Origin: Turritopsis dohrnii
Lineage: Eukaryota > Cnidaria > Hydrozoa > Anthoathecata > Oceaniidae
Reading direction: 5' to 3'
DNA: 64,000 nt
Assembly: GCA_027922465.2 (NCBI GenBank)
Contig: BQMF02000068.1
Location: forward strand, 310,001 to 374,000
The notes beneath the pieces are model-generated. The model did no database searches and had not been told where the DNA came from. It saw only the letters and a list, made by a program, of their open reading frames with translations. The position numbers and the translations under genes are program-made. Of the stretch, positions 53,719 through 64,000 are shown one piece after another; positions within the stretch are counted from its first letter, which is position 1; the number at the start of each line of letters is the position of its first letter.

Positions 53719-54706
53719 TATGTAGTTTATATGCTGCCACAAATACTTCCCTACTAATAAGGAAAAGGATTTAATTGTTGTGGAAACGCAAGGTTTTATT
53801 GAGATTTAGTTAAGGCGACTTCCCTTAGAAATACGCATTACGTATTGCAAGTTATTCGGCTCTTGAGTTTTTTGTCTCGATGAGACATTATGTAGATCGG
53901 ATATAAATTTAGTGGTAATAATCTGTATGCAATGTCGGGCTTCTTCGGTTAATATTCTTTCGAAGACTTAACTCCTTTGTGAAAATACTACATGCCCCTT
54001 TTTATTACGAGGGGTTTTTAATATGTCTGCATTGTTCACCAACCGAATATACGGGCTTACTCGGTACTAATCGAACTATTTTAGAATGCTAGTCATTTCT
54101 TTTGTAAAGTGACTATGATCTTTAGATTTTTGAGCATACAGTTAGCGCTGACCTTAAGGCCTAGGGCCTCTTGTTTTCCAGATTTAATTGCTAATCCTAC
54201 AGATTGAAATTTGTATAACTGTTCCTATTACTCTTTCTTCAGGTATTATGAGGCTATGATAAGTGTTTGAGTATAAAAGCTTTGTACTTCAATTAAGTTT
54301 TGTTCCAATGAATTTTGATAGGGTACCTGTCTGTTAATCTGTCTTTTAATACCTTAAAGGGATTCCTGTGTCTAAAATGATGTTTACAAAATGATAAAGC
54401 TCCAAAAGTTGTTTAATAAGTGTCTTTTCAGTATTACATAAATTGTCTCTAGTTCCCGAGATATCACATTTTTTAGACCTTAAATTTAAATTATACAGTG
54501 CATATTCATGACGTAGTAACCAACACTTCTTATTGCAATAACTTAAGGTATGATTAGTATTACATCTTTATAATTTACTAAGGAGTAAGGGCTTCCACTC
54601 TGCGTTGATTGACAGAAGAATGAAGTGTAGTAGTTACTAATTCAGAAGTAACAAGCATCAACAAAATACTATCTTATTACATCATAATTTATGCATTGCA
54701 TAATTA
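53719..54706. other. No gene seen
   Basis: AT-rich sequence with no supported coding frame or RNA. Confidence 0.4.
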
Positions 54707-55449
54707 GTAAGGTGGATATACGAAAAATACTTCAAATTATGAAAGAAACATGAAACTTGGTACAAACGTTTATCATCATATTTTGAATGAGACACGCTCA
54801 AAAGTCATGTGATCGCTGACGTCAGCCTTCTTACATGGGAAACAAAATCTCACCAAATTCTAAACTGTGATACACTGTTAGAAAGATAATTTCACACTGA
54901 TTCTAAAACACATTATGGTCATGGTATAAAAAATCAACTATTCAGAAGATATGAGCGATCAAAGTGTCTGATGACGTCATCAAAATAAGGAAAAAGTTTG
55001 ATGTTTGGAAATTCCAAAAGTGTTGTATTGCGTTAGAAAAGAAATTTAATGCCGATTTCAAAACTCATTAAGGTCACAGTATGAAAACTAATTGTTCAGG
55101 AGGTACAAGCGGTTCAAATGTCTATGATTTTGCCATCATAACTAGAGAAAAATGTTTGCAAAATCCATAGTGCCATATACTCTTAAAAAGATAATTTAAC
55201 GGTGATTTAAAAACACATCAAGCTCAGATGTAAAACTCTTTTAATGTAGATGTATAAACACTCAAATGGGTAGGATTTAACAGCAAACTGTCACAAAAGT
55301 TTTAGTTTTTAATAAAATAAGTCTTGTCAGTACTGATTCTGTAAAAATAGACCTTTTCTATATAGGATAAGTTATTCAAACATGAAAAAAACACAAAGTT
55401 CTCAGGATCACCTTTTCTTGACTGACAGGCAATGAACAAACGAGAATAA

Positions 55450-56470
55450 AGTTTCCTATCATGGGTCAGACTTTGAATTTTCTGCTTTGATTTTGCTCGT
55501 ACAGAAGAACTTGGCTGCTTGAAAATCTAACATTTGTTTTTCTTCAAATTATAAAACGATTCTTCTTGACTAAAGATGCGATTATTCAAGAAATGCGTGA
55601 ACTTCCCAATGCTGTGAGCGATATGGACAGACTTTGATGTTTCTGTATTTACAACCATCTTTGGTACGAATTGAACGAGGTTCTTCTCTTGGTCTTGGAA
55701 TGGATTTGCTAAATCATTGAAAACAGGGAATCAAAATTTTTCGGTATCTAATTTCAAAGGATTTGGTGTCTTCATGATGGGACAATTTATCAGTTGACGA
55801 TCTTGGTTCATCTTCCTGACAGAGCTCAGATATTATTGATACACTCACAGCCCGCCTCAGTAAAGAATCAGAGTTATCCAAGATACCAATAACACCACCG
55901 TGGATCTTGATAATTTTGTTATTTTGTTCGTGGGCCTGGTCGATGGCGATGTTGGAGAAAACGTGATTGATTTTTTTGATTGTAAAGTAACCCTTCTCAA
56001 AAGCTTCACGAGTTAAAACATCAAATTCTTCAAGATCTCTAAATCAATACCGGCAACCACCGAGAATAATAGATGTGGTCCATTGCACACATCCATTGTG
56101 TGATGCATTTCAAACAATTTAAAAATGCTTTAAAATCGGCATCTCTCAAACTTTTGATAAAATAGAAAAGGAGTGACTCAAGCTCAACCAGTTTGAACCA
56201 ATAACAAAAGATAGAGTTTTCATTAAGCCTTGTTCAGCATTATCAATTTTCGGTTATAAAATTATGTTAGATATTTAAAGTGTTACTTCGAATCGCTGGA
56301 TATCATATCGCCTTTAACAAACTTTGACAAGACTTTATGATCCTCTTGATCTTCTCACCAAGTGTCAAGTTAAGCACTGGTGAAAACTATCGAGGTCTTC
56401 TTACCTTCTTTTTCGCAAAAGAAACAAACTGTTTTTGACTGATCCTGATCCCTAACTGTTCTCTTTGCTG
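55450..56470 (-). pseudogene. Decayed coding remnant with a cysteine motif, inside the long-TIR element
   Basis: Read on the minus strand, 56440 to 56250 gives 'KTVCFFCEKEGKKTSIVF', then 'HKVLSKFVKGDMISSDSK' and 'HFKYL', with stops between. This resembles a CxFC...GDxIAxEAKYHxxC module that I recall from repeated transposon-like genes of cnidarians and other invertebrates. Further downstream, pieces such as 'AGIDLEILKNLMF' and 'FSPTSPSTRPTNKITK' persist in one frame to about 55500 but are broken by stops. No intact protein. The assignment rests on pattern memory only. Confidence 0.35.
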
Positions 56471-57385
56471 GAGAGAATCTAATCTAAAGCTCATCTTGTT
56501 CTCTTTCTCGATCTTGCGGGATACAAAAACTTTTTCTTTTGTGCTCAAGTTTTTGTTTATTGTATGAGGAGTCGCAAGATTTATGGAGCACAGCTTCCTT
56601 TAATATTACACTGCAAGAAATTACATGTTTTCTGGGATAGATTTTCGCAGATTCATGCAGATAACCTGATAAGTTCCGTGTGTTTTCCGTGATATCTGTT
56701 ACGGAGAAATTTGTAGTTTTCTGTAATTTTCTGGACAGGAATGTGCACATTCTCCGAGACGGAAATACGGAGAGAAAACTTAAGTTATTTATAAAGGAAA
56801 ACTTGAAAGATTATCAACTTTTACTGAGCAGATTTTCAGTTTAGGTGAGGTTGTGGCGCAGATTATTTGTAAGAACATGAGGTTTTTTGAAGGAAAAGAT
56901 CGAAAACATGAAGTTGTGAAAATTGAAACCTGATAATAGATATCCAGAAATTAGGCGTCACTTTTGAATTCAGAAACCTAAAGAAGTGGTTGACCGTCGA
57001 AATTAACGCCGAATTTCGGGTCTGTTACAATTCAGTTTTTATTAGTTCATGACTTGGAAGAAGTGCAAACAGGGAAATCGCAGATGAACAATGAAAGATT
57101 CAGAAGATAATTTTGTTTTTTCTGTTAATGTTTTCTGTTAAACGCTAGTAAATACACAATAAACACTCATTTTTATAAAATAAACACTTAGAAATATAAA
57201 TAACTCAGTTTTAAAATATACGCCATACAATTCTGTTACATCTGTTCATATTTTTTTATATACATACATACTAAAACATAATATCGAAGAAGAACTGGTG
57301 TAGTTCAATTGTTTTTTTATGTACATATGAATTGATTTGAACTCGACAAATCTCATTGTAAAATATCTTTGAGATAAAAATCTCA

Positions 57386-57663
57386 TTAAATGTTAAGGTT
57401 AAAAGTTAAAAAAGAGCAGATAACTTTCAGGTATGGTAATAATAAAAAACCATCCAATTTTTCGTTTTTTGCAGGGCGTTTACGTTTCGAGGGAGAACCT
57501 TCGATTCTCTTCATCATCTGTTCCTTTGCACGTTTTGTGGCCGATTTTTCGTATACCCGGACAACAGCATTCATTCTTTCTTTCCATTCTTTCGCCAGCT
57601 CGGTTTTTTGACTTTAAATACGCGTTTGTCATCTTCAACTTGCTCCTCTTCTGATGACATCAT
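57386..57663 (-). pseudogene. Transposon-type conserved domain remnant, frameshifted
   Basis: From ATG 57663 the frame reads 'MMSSEEEQVEDDKRVFKVKK' and soon stops. In the next frame it continues 'ELAKEWKERMNAVVRVYEKS', then 'ATKRAKEQMMKRIEGSPSKR'. The combination of a K(R)VFK..PSWR start and a ...ATxRAKxQMxxRxxGxxSxR end looks like a domain I recall from abundant cnidarian repeat proteins of unknown function. A one- or two-base indel near 57600 explains the break. It lies within the CACTA-like element. Confidence 0.4.
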
Positions 57664-58139
57664 CTCTATCACTAACACGTCATTTAATTTGACTTGTCAG
57701 TAGCAGAAATAATGTCGTCTGAGATCTTTCGCAAAGACTTCGTCCTGCGCTGGGCTTTCTAAATGACAGAAAATTCACAAAATAAAAGAAACTGTGTGGA
57801 TCACAAATTAACTTCAAGAACAAGAGGAAATTTGAAGCTACTGTCCGGTGAGATACAATTTCATTCAAATTCACAACTTTTCTATGTACCATTATCATCA
57901 AATAATAGCTTACATGAACTCTACGTTGAAATCTTGCCACATCTTTGCTGCTTTCAACATTGTTACGACTTTTTTTCAATGCCGTCCTTTTGCTTTTGAA
58001 GTGTATCTTGATCGCAGCTATATAAAACACGAAAATTTTTATTTTATTTGTTTATTTATTTATTTATTGATGAGAAGAAAATATTATAACAAAAATATAG
58101 GCTTACATAAAGTGAAATTTGAAAGTGAAAAATATTTAC

Positions 58140-58520
58140 CATTTATTATATTGTCAATATTTGGCACATCTTTATTAATATTTCTTCGTTTTGGTTGAGA
58201 GCTCTAGAAATCATCTCCATCATTTTTATTTGAAAGTCGTCTGAGTCTACAAGTAAAATTTAAGTGTTTTATAAAACCAAATCTTTCATATATGATTAAA
58301 CTTGTCAAAAAGCCGGTGTCTTACCCTTGCTTTTTCCATTGCCCTTTTCACTTGTACTCGGTAAAGATTGGTTCAGTGGTAATAAAGGAGATTCTTCGAA
58401 TACATCATTTGTACAACCAGATGGCGTAATGTTGTCGAATTGTCGTAGCAAAGTCGGTTTTTTGAACTCTGACTAGCAGTTAGGAAAGTATCATCATCGG
58501 ATGAGTCGGATGAAAAAAGT
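58140..58520 (-). pseudogene. Possible exons of a decayed transposon gene
   Basis: Minus strand 58510-58325 can be read as 'SGCTNDVFEESPLLPLNQS' and 'LPSTSEKGNGKSK' followed by a GTAAG donor. A following acceptor at about 58250 leads to 'SDDFQIKMMEMISRALNQN' and 'EEILIKMCQI', then a stop. Both are inside the CACTA-like element. No known domain is recognised; low-complexity acidic coding is the only support. Confidence 0.25.
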
Positions 58521-58559
58521 CATTCATGATGATCAGAATCTTGGCGACAGCTCCCAACA

Positions 58560-61010
58560 GATATTTGAAAGAAAAGAGTTCACACCACGAGGTTCTTTCT
58601 TTTTATCTTAGTCTCATTTATATCAATAAAACTGAGTAAACGAGGCTCGCCCCAGGACATCTCTTAATGTAAAATGGCTGATGTGAAAAACGTGGTCTTC
58701 TCGTCGTTTGATTTGGTTCGTTTATTTTTAGTTTGTTTTGTTTTTTCGTGTTATATGATACTGTGGAGTTTTTTTTCTTGAAAGTAAATTCAGCTCAGTT
58801 CGAAATTTATGTGTATACTTTACATAAAACTTCAAATTACACACCAATCTCAAATTCAAGAAGACAATTCATTAAAAGTAAAAAGGTTTTGTGTTAACTT
58901 TTGCATTTAGTTTAATCACGAATCTTGTGACTATGCTTTACTGACAGTGCATAAATTATTTCATCGCTTTACGTTATCATCAATGCTCTAATTTACTTAT
59001 CTTTTAGAGGGTTGTCCACAAAACGTTTCAAATCTTCCCACTTGTCCTTTGGAGTTTCTGAAGAGTTTCTGAAGAATTTTGAGAAGATGGCAGCAAAACT
59101 GTGATGAAGAATATAACCAGACATGTTAAGTTTTGAATGCAGAGGCTCTGACAGCATGTAACAGTTTTGTTGATACCAAGCAGAGGCCAGTGATTTAAGT
59201 TATATACGAAATCCTGGAGTGAAGCAGAAAATGTTCTTGTGGTTGATTTTTATCTCTGCAGCGAGAAGTAGAAATGGCACTTTTTGTATAATCTGATTTT
59301 TCCGCCATGACTTGAAAAAACATGAGCCAATCAGATTGCATGAATTTTTTTCGCCGCTATTTTCTCAGTCTGGTAGAGATTCACCCTTAACCTCGTTCGA
59401 AAACGAATTTTTTTCTCATCGTGTTGGCGAAGGCGAGGCCAGCTTGTATTTTTTGCTCTTTTCTTTGCTCTTTTCTTAGAGGGCGTCGTCCGGCCACCAT
59501 TTTCGTGATTTCAATTTTCGTGATCTCCGTATTGTATTTAGAAGGAAATAATACTTTCATCTTTGTTTACCATTAAACAATGGTAAACGCTTTAATAATC
59601 GTTTTCAAAATGTACACTGAGAAGGTATAATAAAATGAATGAAACTTTGTAAAAGGCCACCTTCAACAATTTAAAATTCATATAGTTAACAAAAAGCATT
59701 GTTTAATTTTGACGTTCATTTTCATTTTCAGTTTATCTGATCTATTGCTATTCTATTAAATTTTAAAGTTTAACCAAAACTCAAAAATATGACGTCACAT
59801 TTCGCACGTATATATGCAGCTGATTTTTTTACAAATCACGTAGCGAAGACTTTGAAGTTAAGTTGTAAATAGACCATTGTTTTATAGAGAAACAAAGGTT
59901 TTGTAAGAAATCTCTCTTTGTGTATTAGCACAAGGCATGGTTTACTCTAGTCTTTTTCAATTTTTCTAAACTGTCTTTTTAAAATATATCAACAAAGATC
60001 TGGTAATGTGTTCAGAGACTTGCACATTCTAAAAAGATCTTCTTTGCGATCAGTGAAGTTCATTCAAACATAAAAATTTCCTTCACGCTCATCTGGCGCA
60101 AAAAGATGATCGGCTATCAGGATTTACTTCTTACATAAAAAAGAAATCGTTTCTGTGATCCTAGGACAATCTCTCCACCCACCCACCTACCCCAAATTTT
60201 AATCACACTTATCAACAATCACAAAAACGCTTTCCGGACATATTTAAAAGTGATCCTTCCATTAAGTACAAATGAGAAGTCCAAACAGCCGATTGTGCAA
60301 GAAATGCCATAAGAAACGGCAATACCCACAGAACTATGCGAAACAATGGTAGATGACAGGGTGAGTAATAGAGTACCAATGGTGAGTGCTTTTAGCCCCA
60401 CTTAACAATCTAATGATTTTACATGTTTATTGAATTTTTTTCATCAGACTTGTGACACGATTGAACGTTTAAATTCAACAGACAAATCTGAAATTGCATT
60501 TGCTAACGATGTATATGCTATGAACAATCAACTTGCTGCTCTATCTATCAGATTTTTCCCTGGCTTGTAGACTGTCTAGTGTAAAACCATTCACAATCCA
60601 ACAGTGTGACTTGTTTAGAGGAACTTATCATTTACCCAAAGATGTTGCCAGCGGAAGAAAAGCACCGACAGTTTCTTCAGATATTTATTCTTGTCTCTAA
60701 AATTTCTGAGAAACATACACAGTACCTATGTGATGTCATTGATGTCCTAAAAATTCTTGTGATCAAAATATTCATCTTGTTCCTGATGGAGACATTTTAT
60801 TAGAAATTTTAGAAAGAAAAGACAATAGTTTTTTAAAAAAATATCCATTTTTAGACTCCCTCAAGAGTGAGTAATTTGTATAATATTTTTTTCAATAGTA
60901 TTTGGCATGTTCATCTCATGATTTTTTACTGTTGTTGTTGTTTTTTCTGTTTGAGTGACAATACATCAGTGGTGTTGTTGAAAATAACATAAATTTTAGT
61001 CCTAGTTGTC
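58560..61010. other. Interior of the CACTA-like element; no gene supported
   Basis: Only short frames without domains. A C-rich patch CTCCACCCACCCACCTACC lies at 60173-60192. Confidence 0.4.
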
Positions 61011-61019
61011 AAATTCACC

Positions 61020-61740
61020 AACTTTGGGTGAACTAAGTGAAACTTTGTAATATTTCAATGCATGAGGAAGATGCATAAGTGAGTGTTCAAAGTTTCCAAG
61101 TCAACCAGATTCTTTTTGCAATTAAATTGGAACCAGATTGTTTGGATGAACTAAGTGAAACTTTGTAATATTTCAATGCATGAGGAAGATGCATAAGCGA
61201 GTATCCAAAGTAAAGTTTCCAAGTCAACCAGATTCTTTTTGCAATTAAATTGGAACCAGATTGTTTGGGTGAACTAAGTGAAACATTTGTAATATTTCAA
61301 TGCATGGCGAAGATGCATAAGCGAGTATTCAAAGTTTCCAAGTCAACCAGATTCTTTCTGCAATTAAATTGGAACCAGATTGTTTGGGTGAACTAAGTGA
61401 AACATTTGTAATATTTCAATGCATGGCGAAGATGCATAAGCGAGTATTCAAAGTTTCCAAGTCAACCAGACTACTTATATATTTAATTTGGAACCAGGTT
61501 GTTTGGGTGAACTAAGTGAAATTTTGTGATATTTCAATGCATGGCGAAGATGCATAAGCGAGTATTCAAAGTTTCCAAGTCAACCAGACATTTAAATGAG
61601 AACCAGAGTATTTGGTGAACAAAGTGAAATCTTGAAATATTTAAATGCATGATGAGGATGCATAAGCGTGTATTTAAAAACCCGATTTACATTTAAATTA
61701 GAACCAGAGTATTTGGAAGAACTTAAGTAAGCCAAAGTTA
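61020..61740 (+). repeat. Minisatellite, about six units of roughly 119 bp
   Basis: GGTGAACTAAGTGAAA-type starts recur at about 61028, 61144, 61268, 61388, 61507 and 61613. Each unit also contains CAATGCATG(A/G)(G/C)GAAGATGCATAA and TTTCCAAGTCAACCAGA. Units 3 and 4 are nearly identical; the last is most decayed. Non-coding. Confidence 0.88.
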
Positions 61741-62137
61741 CTAGAGGTCACTGCAGGGTACATCGTGTAAATGGCTTGATGTGTAAAGCTGAACAACGTG
61801 TAGTGAGATTCATACGATATGGTCTCGCGTACACCCCGCCTTAAATAGTCTTTGCGTCGTTTCCAAAAAAATTATTATTTCCCAATATCAGACTAAGCCA
61901 CATAAAACCTCCAACATCTTTGAAACGAGCAAGAAGTTTTCTGTTCAGATAATTTGAAAATTAGAGGTATGAAGTTTTCTGGGGAGAAAATGTGATATTT
62001 ATAACAGGAAACTCCCATACCTCATGTTGATTTCCAGAAAACATGAAAACCTCAAGTTTCATGTTTTCTGAACTCAGATATTGCTCACATTCTCTGCTAA
62101 CAGATTTCCGGAAAACATGTAATTTTACGCAGTGTTA

Positions 62138-62914
62138 GTTCTTGAAAAAGTTCATTTTCGGTTTCAAATTGCTTGCAAACTCGTTTAAGGTTGGCATTAA
62201 TTTTTTCAAATAGCTTCAAATTAATTAAAAGTGTTTGACATGAATTTTTTTGCCTATCGAAGCCTATAATATCTGAAAAATCAGTATCTTATACATCTAG
62301 AAATACTGCAAACCTATAGGATGAAAACTAACTGAAGGTAAACTAAATGCTATTAAAATATTCAAGTCAAATACCTGGCTTTCTGACTGGATCGATAAGG
62401 CTTTCATCAGTTACTCACTGACAAAAAGGAAGCAAATCTTTCAGTTAGTTTCAACTCTGAACAACTCTGGAGTAACCAGATGAAAATCATTCATTTATCA
62501 TTTCATTTTAGTTATCAAATAAAGAATAAAAATCGATTGAAAATAAACAAAAAGAAGCTTCACTTTGTCTTTACAAGATTCAAATTCATAACAAAACAAT
62601 TGAAGTTTATGACTAAAGGCCAGCTTTCAGTTCAATCGCTGCGGTTGCGCGACTGAGCGAACAGCTTTTTCATTCGCTCAGTATTGAAATGATTTGAACT
62701 ACCAGGCAAATGAGATTTTCAAGCGCAAAATTCGATTCATTGAAAGATTCGTTCGTTCGTTCGAAAGAATACCTTGAATACTTTGACATAATTGATAATA
62801 TCTTTTTTTGAGTCAATTTTCAAGTAACAGTGTAATTCTATTTTGAAAACAGGGAAGAATTATCTTTCAAATGACACATAAAATTACCTTATTTTAAAAA
62901 AATAATTTTCAAGC
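62138..62914. other. No gene seen
   Basis: Segment of the outer element to the right of the CACTA-like insertion. Contains a small palindromic patch near 62636-62690 (GCGACTGAGCGAACAGC ... CATTCGCTCAG). Confidence 0.35.
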
Positions 62915-63223
62915 AAACTTTGATGACGTCATCAAAGACACTTTGATCGCTCATATCTTCTGAACGGTTGATTTTTTATACCATGACCATAGTGTGTTTT
63001 GGAATCAGTGTGAAATTATCTTTCTAACGGTGTATCACACTTTACAATTTGGTGACATTTTGTTTCCCATGGAAAAAAGGCTGACGTCAGCGATCACGTG
63101 ACTTTTGGGCGTGTCTCTGTTAAAAAAATCATTCAAAATATGATGATAAACCTTTGTACCAAGTTTCATGTTTCTTTCACAATTTGAAATATCTTGGTGG
63201 TTTTTGACGTATATCCACCTCAC

Positions 63224-64000
63224 TATTAAGCCACCCTCAAGTGACGATTTAACACGACGTCGAAACAACGTTGATAAAACACCTTTGTGCTTGCTAAGGA
63301 TGTCAATTCACAAGGTCGATGTGTTTCATAACCTTCTTAAAATAATTGCCGACACCTGGTTAAGCTAACTGGTTCATACACTTCCTAAAAGGGCCATTTT
63401 ATCCTGGATGAGTAATGCATATTACGTTTTCTATTGTTTCAATCCCTGTTTGTTTGTTTACATTTGAGTTGGCATAATGCAAAAACATTTATATTATATT
63501 ACACATTTATATTGTTTTTAGATGATCAGCGTAGTTCCTTTTATTTCATCATTTCTATCTTTGAACATTTTAAAATAAGATGATAACCAGTAGTAACAGC
63601 AGAAGCCATTATTTTGAAGTTAATGGGATAAGCTACTTCAGCTAGTTTCGAAAAGTGAACTTTAAACTGAAATCAATTGAAAGAAATTGAAAGTATTTGA
63701 TTTTGTTTATCAAGTTATTGAAGACTTTCAGCAACATTTTCAAGAGGTAAAAGTGAAAGTTAGCTGACGGTTGTATTGCAGGTAAGAAAAAGTATACATT
63801 TACATTTTTGACAAGCGTTTTTTTATCCAAACGAATGTTTACTCCGCTATCATTCTTAAAATCCTTGTTTATTTAAAGTTTTATGAAGTTATTAGACTTC
63901 TTACAAAATTAATAGACTTCCTACAAAGAAAGGCTTTAAATTTTATTCTGTTGAAATAAAAGCAAGGAAAGTTACAGCAAAGTATCTTTTCATTCCAACC
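63224..64000. other. No gene seen
   Basis: AT-rich sequence to the window edge with only short unsupported frames. Confidence 0.4.

Larger units (their letters stand above)
56609..62134. mobile_element. EnSpm/CACTA-like element (ends CACTG...CAGTG, TSD TTA)
   Basis: Left end CACTGCAAGAAATTACATG and right end CATGTAATTTTACGCAGTG are inverted. TTA flanks both sides (56606-56608 and 62135-62137). CACTG ends with a 3-bp target duplication fit animal EnSpm/CACTA elements. Both subterminal zones are rich in TTTTC(T/C)G and GGAAAAC motifs (56620-56790; 61970-62120), as expected for these transposons. The inside has decayed coding pieces and a minisatellite but no intact transposase that I can recognise. 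Confidence 0.62.
54707..63223. mobile_element. DNA transposon with long inverted repeats (about 280-310 bp), split by a CACTA-like insertion
   Basis: The left arm 54707-54985 begins GTAAGGTGGATATACG. The right arm, about 62915-63223, ends CGTATATCCACCTCAC. Both contain GATCGCTGACGTCAGCC or CATGTGATCGC-type matches in opposite orientation, and TA lies outside both ends. After the left arm, two more diverged units of about 125 bp (to about 55250) repeat the same theme. Without the inner element at 56609-62134 it would be about 3 kb. Two separate elements in opposite orientation cannot be excluded. Confidence 0.55.

Noticed and set aside
61020..61740. CRISPR-like array
   Set aside because: Units of about 119 bp are contiguous without unique spacers and lie in a eukaryotic transposon.

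Overview
The window looks like a piece of an AT-rich animal genome, most likely a cnidarian such as a hydrozoan. The evidence is spliceosomal GT-AG introns, a single-exon rhodopsin-class GPCR, a GH31 alpha-glucosidase with an animal-type exon layout, and a dense mix of metazoan transposons. The species cannot be fixed from the sequence alone. No bacterial operons, CRISPR arrays, rRNA genes or free-standing tRNA genes are visible.

1-24 kb is a cluster of tandem copies. It starts inside the 3' half of a lysosomal alpha-glucosidase/maltase-like (GH31) gene, whose last six exons (e0-e5) run from 1 to 5874. An intron holds a 5'-truncated non-LTR retrotransposon. Next come a short intronless gene for a coiled-coil PD-(D/E)XK nuclease-like protein (7980-9029), a second GH31 fragment with the same six exons (10037-13074), and two more copies of only the last three exons. 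These last copies come from an exact 3157-bp triplication (11681-21151). The cluster ends with a 34-base C tract and a second, frameshifted nuclease-like gene (21577-22494). Only the left-most GH31 copy can be a complete gene. The others lack 5' exons, and copy 2 has also lost a splice donor.

24-43 kb is repeat-rich. It holds a GACGTC-rich minisatellite, a diverged 2.4-kb direct duplication carrying TTAA-flanked MITEs, a third and much larger coiled-coil nuclease-like gene with eight 48-residue repeats (33198-35480), a tRNA-derived SINE, a hAT-like element (37029-40144) and a dead Penelope-like element.

43-53 kb has a rhodopsin-class GPCR (43130-44044, minus), a fold-back element built from TGTAGTAA-type repeats, several MITEs, and an almost complete PIF/Harbinger transposon (49505-52844). 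That transposon carries a DDE transposase gene and a two-exon Myb/SANT-like gene. The transposase 3' end is interrupted by a MITE, and the Myb gene appears frameshifted.

53-64 kb contains no convincing intact gene. It is best read as nested DNA transposons: an outer element with long inverted repeats (54707-63223) containing a CACTG-ended, EnSpm/CACTA-like element (56609-62134). Both carry decayed minus-strand coding remnants, and the inner one also holds a minisatellite of about 119 bp.

The most unusual biology is the coiled-coil/PD-(D/E)XK family. It has three members in 26 kb, a conserved N-terminal 'EHxKHIQ' signature, NLS-like motifs, one member amplified together with GH31, and one whose coiled coil grew by repeat amplification. 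All repeat boundaries and identities below were read by eye.
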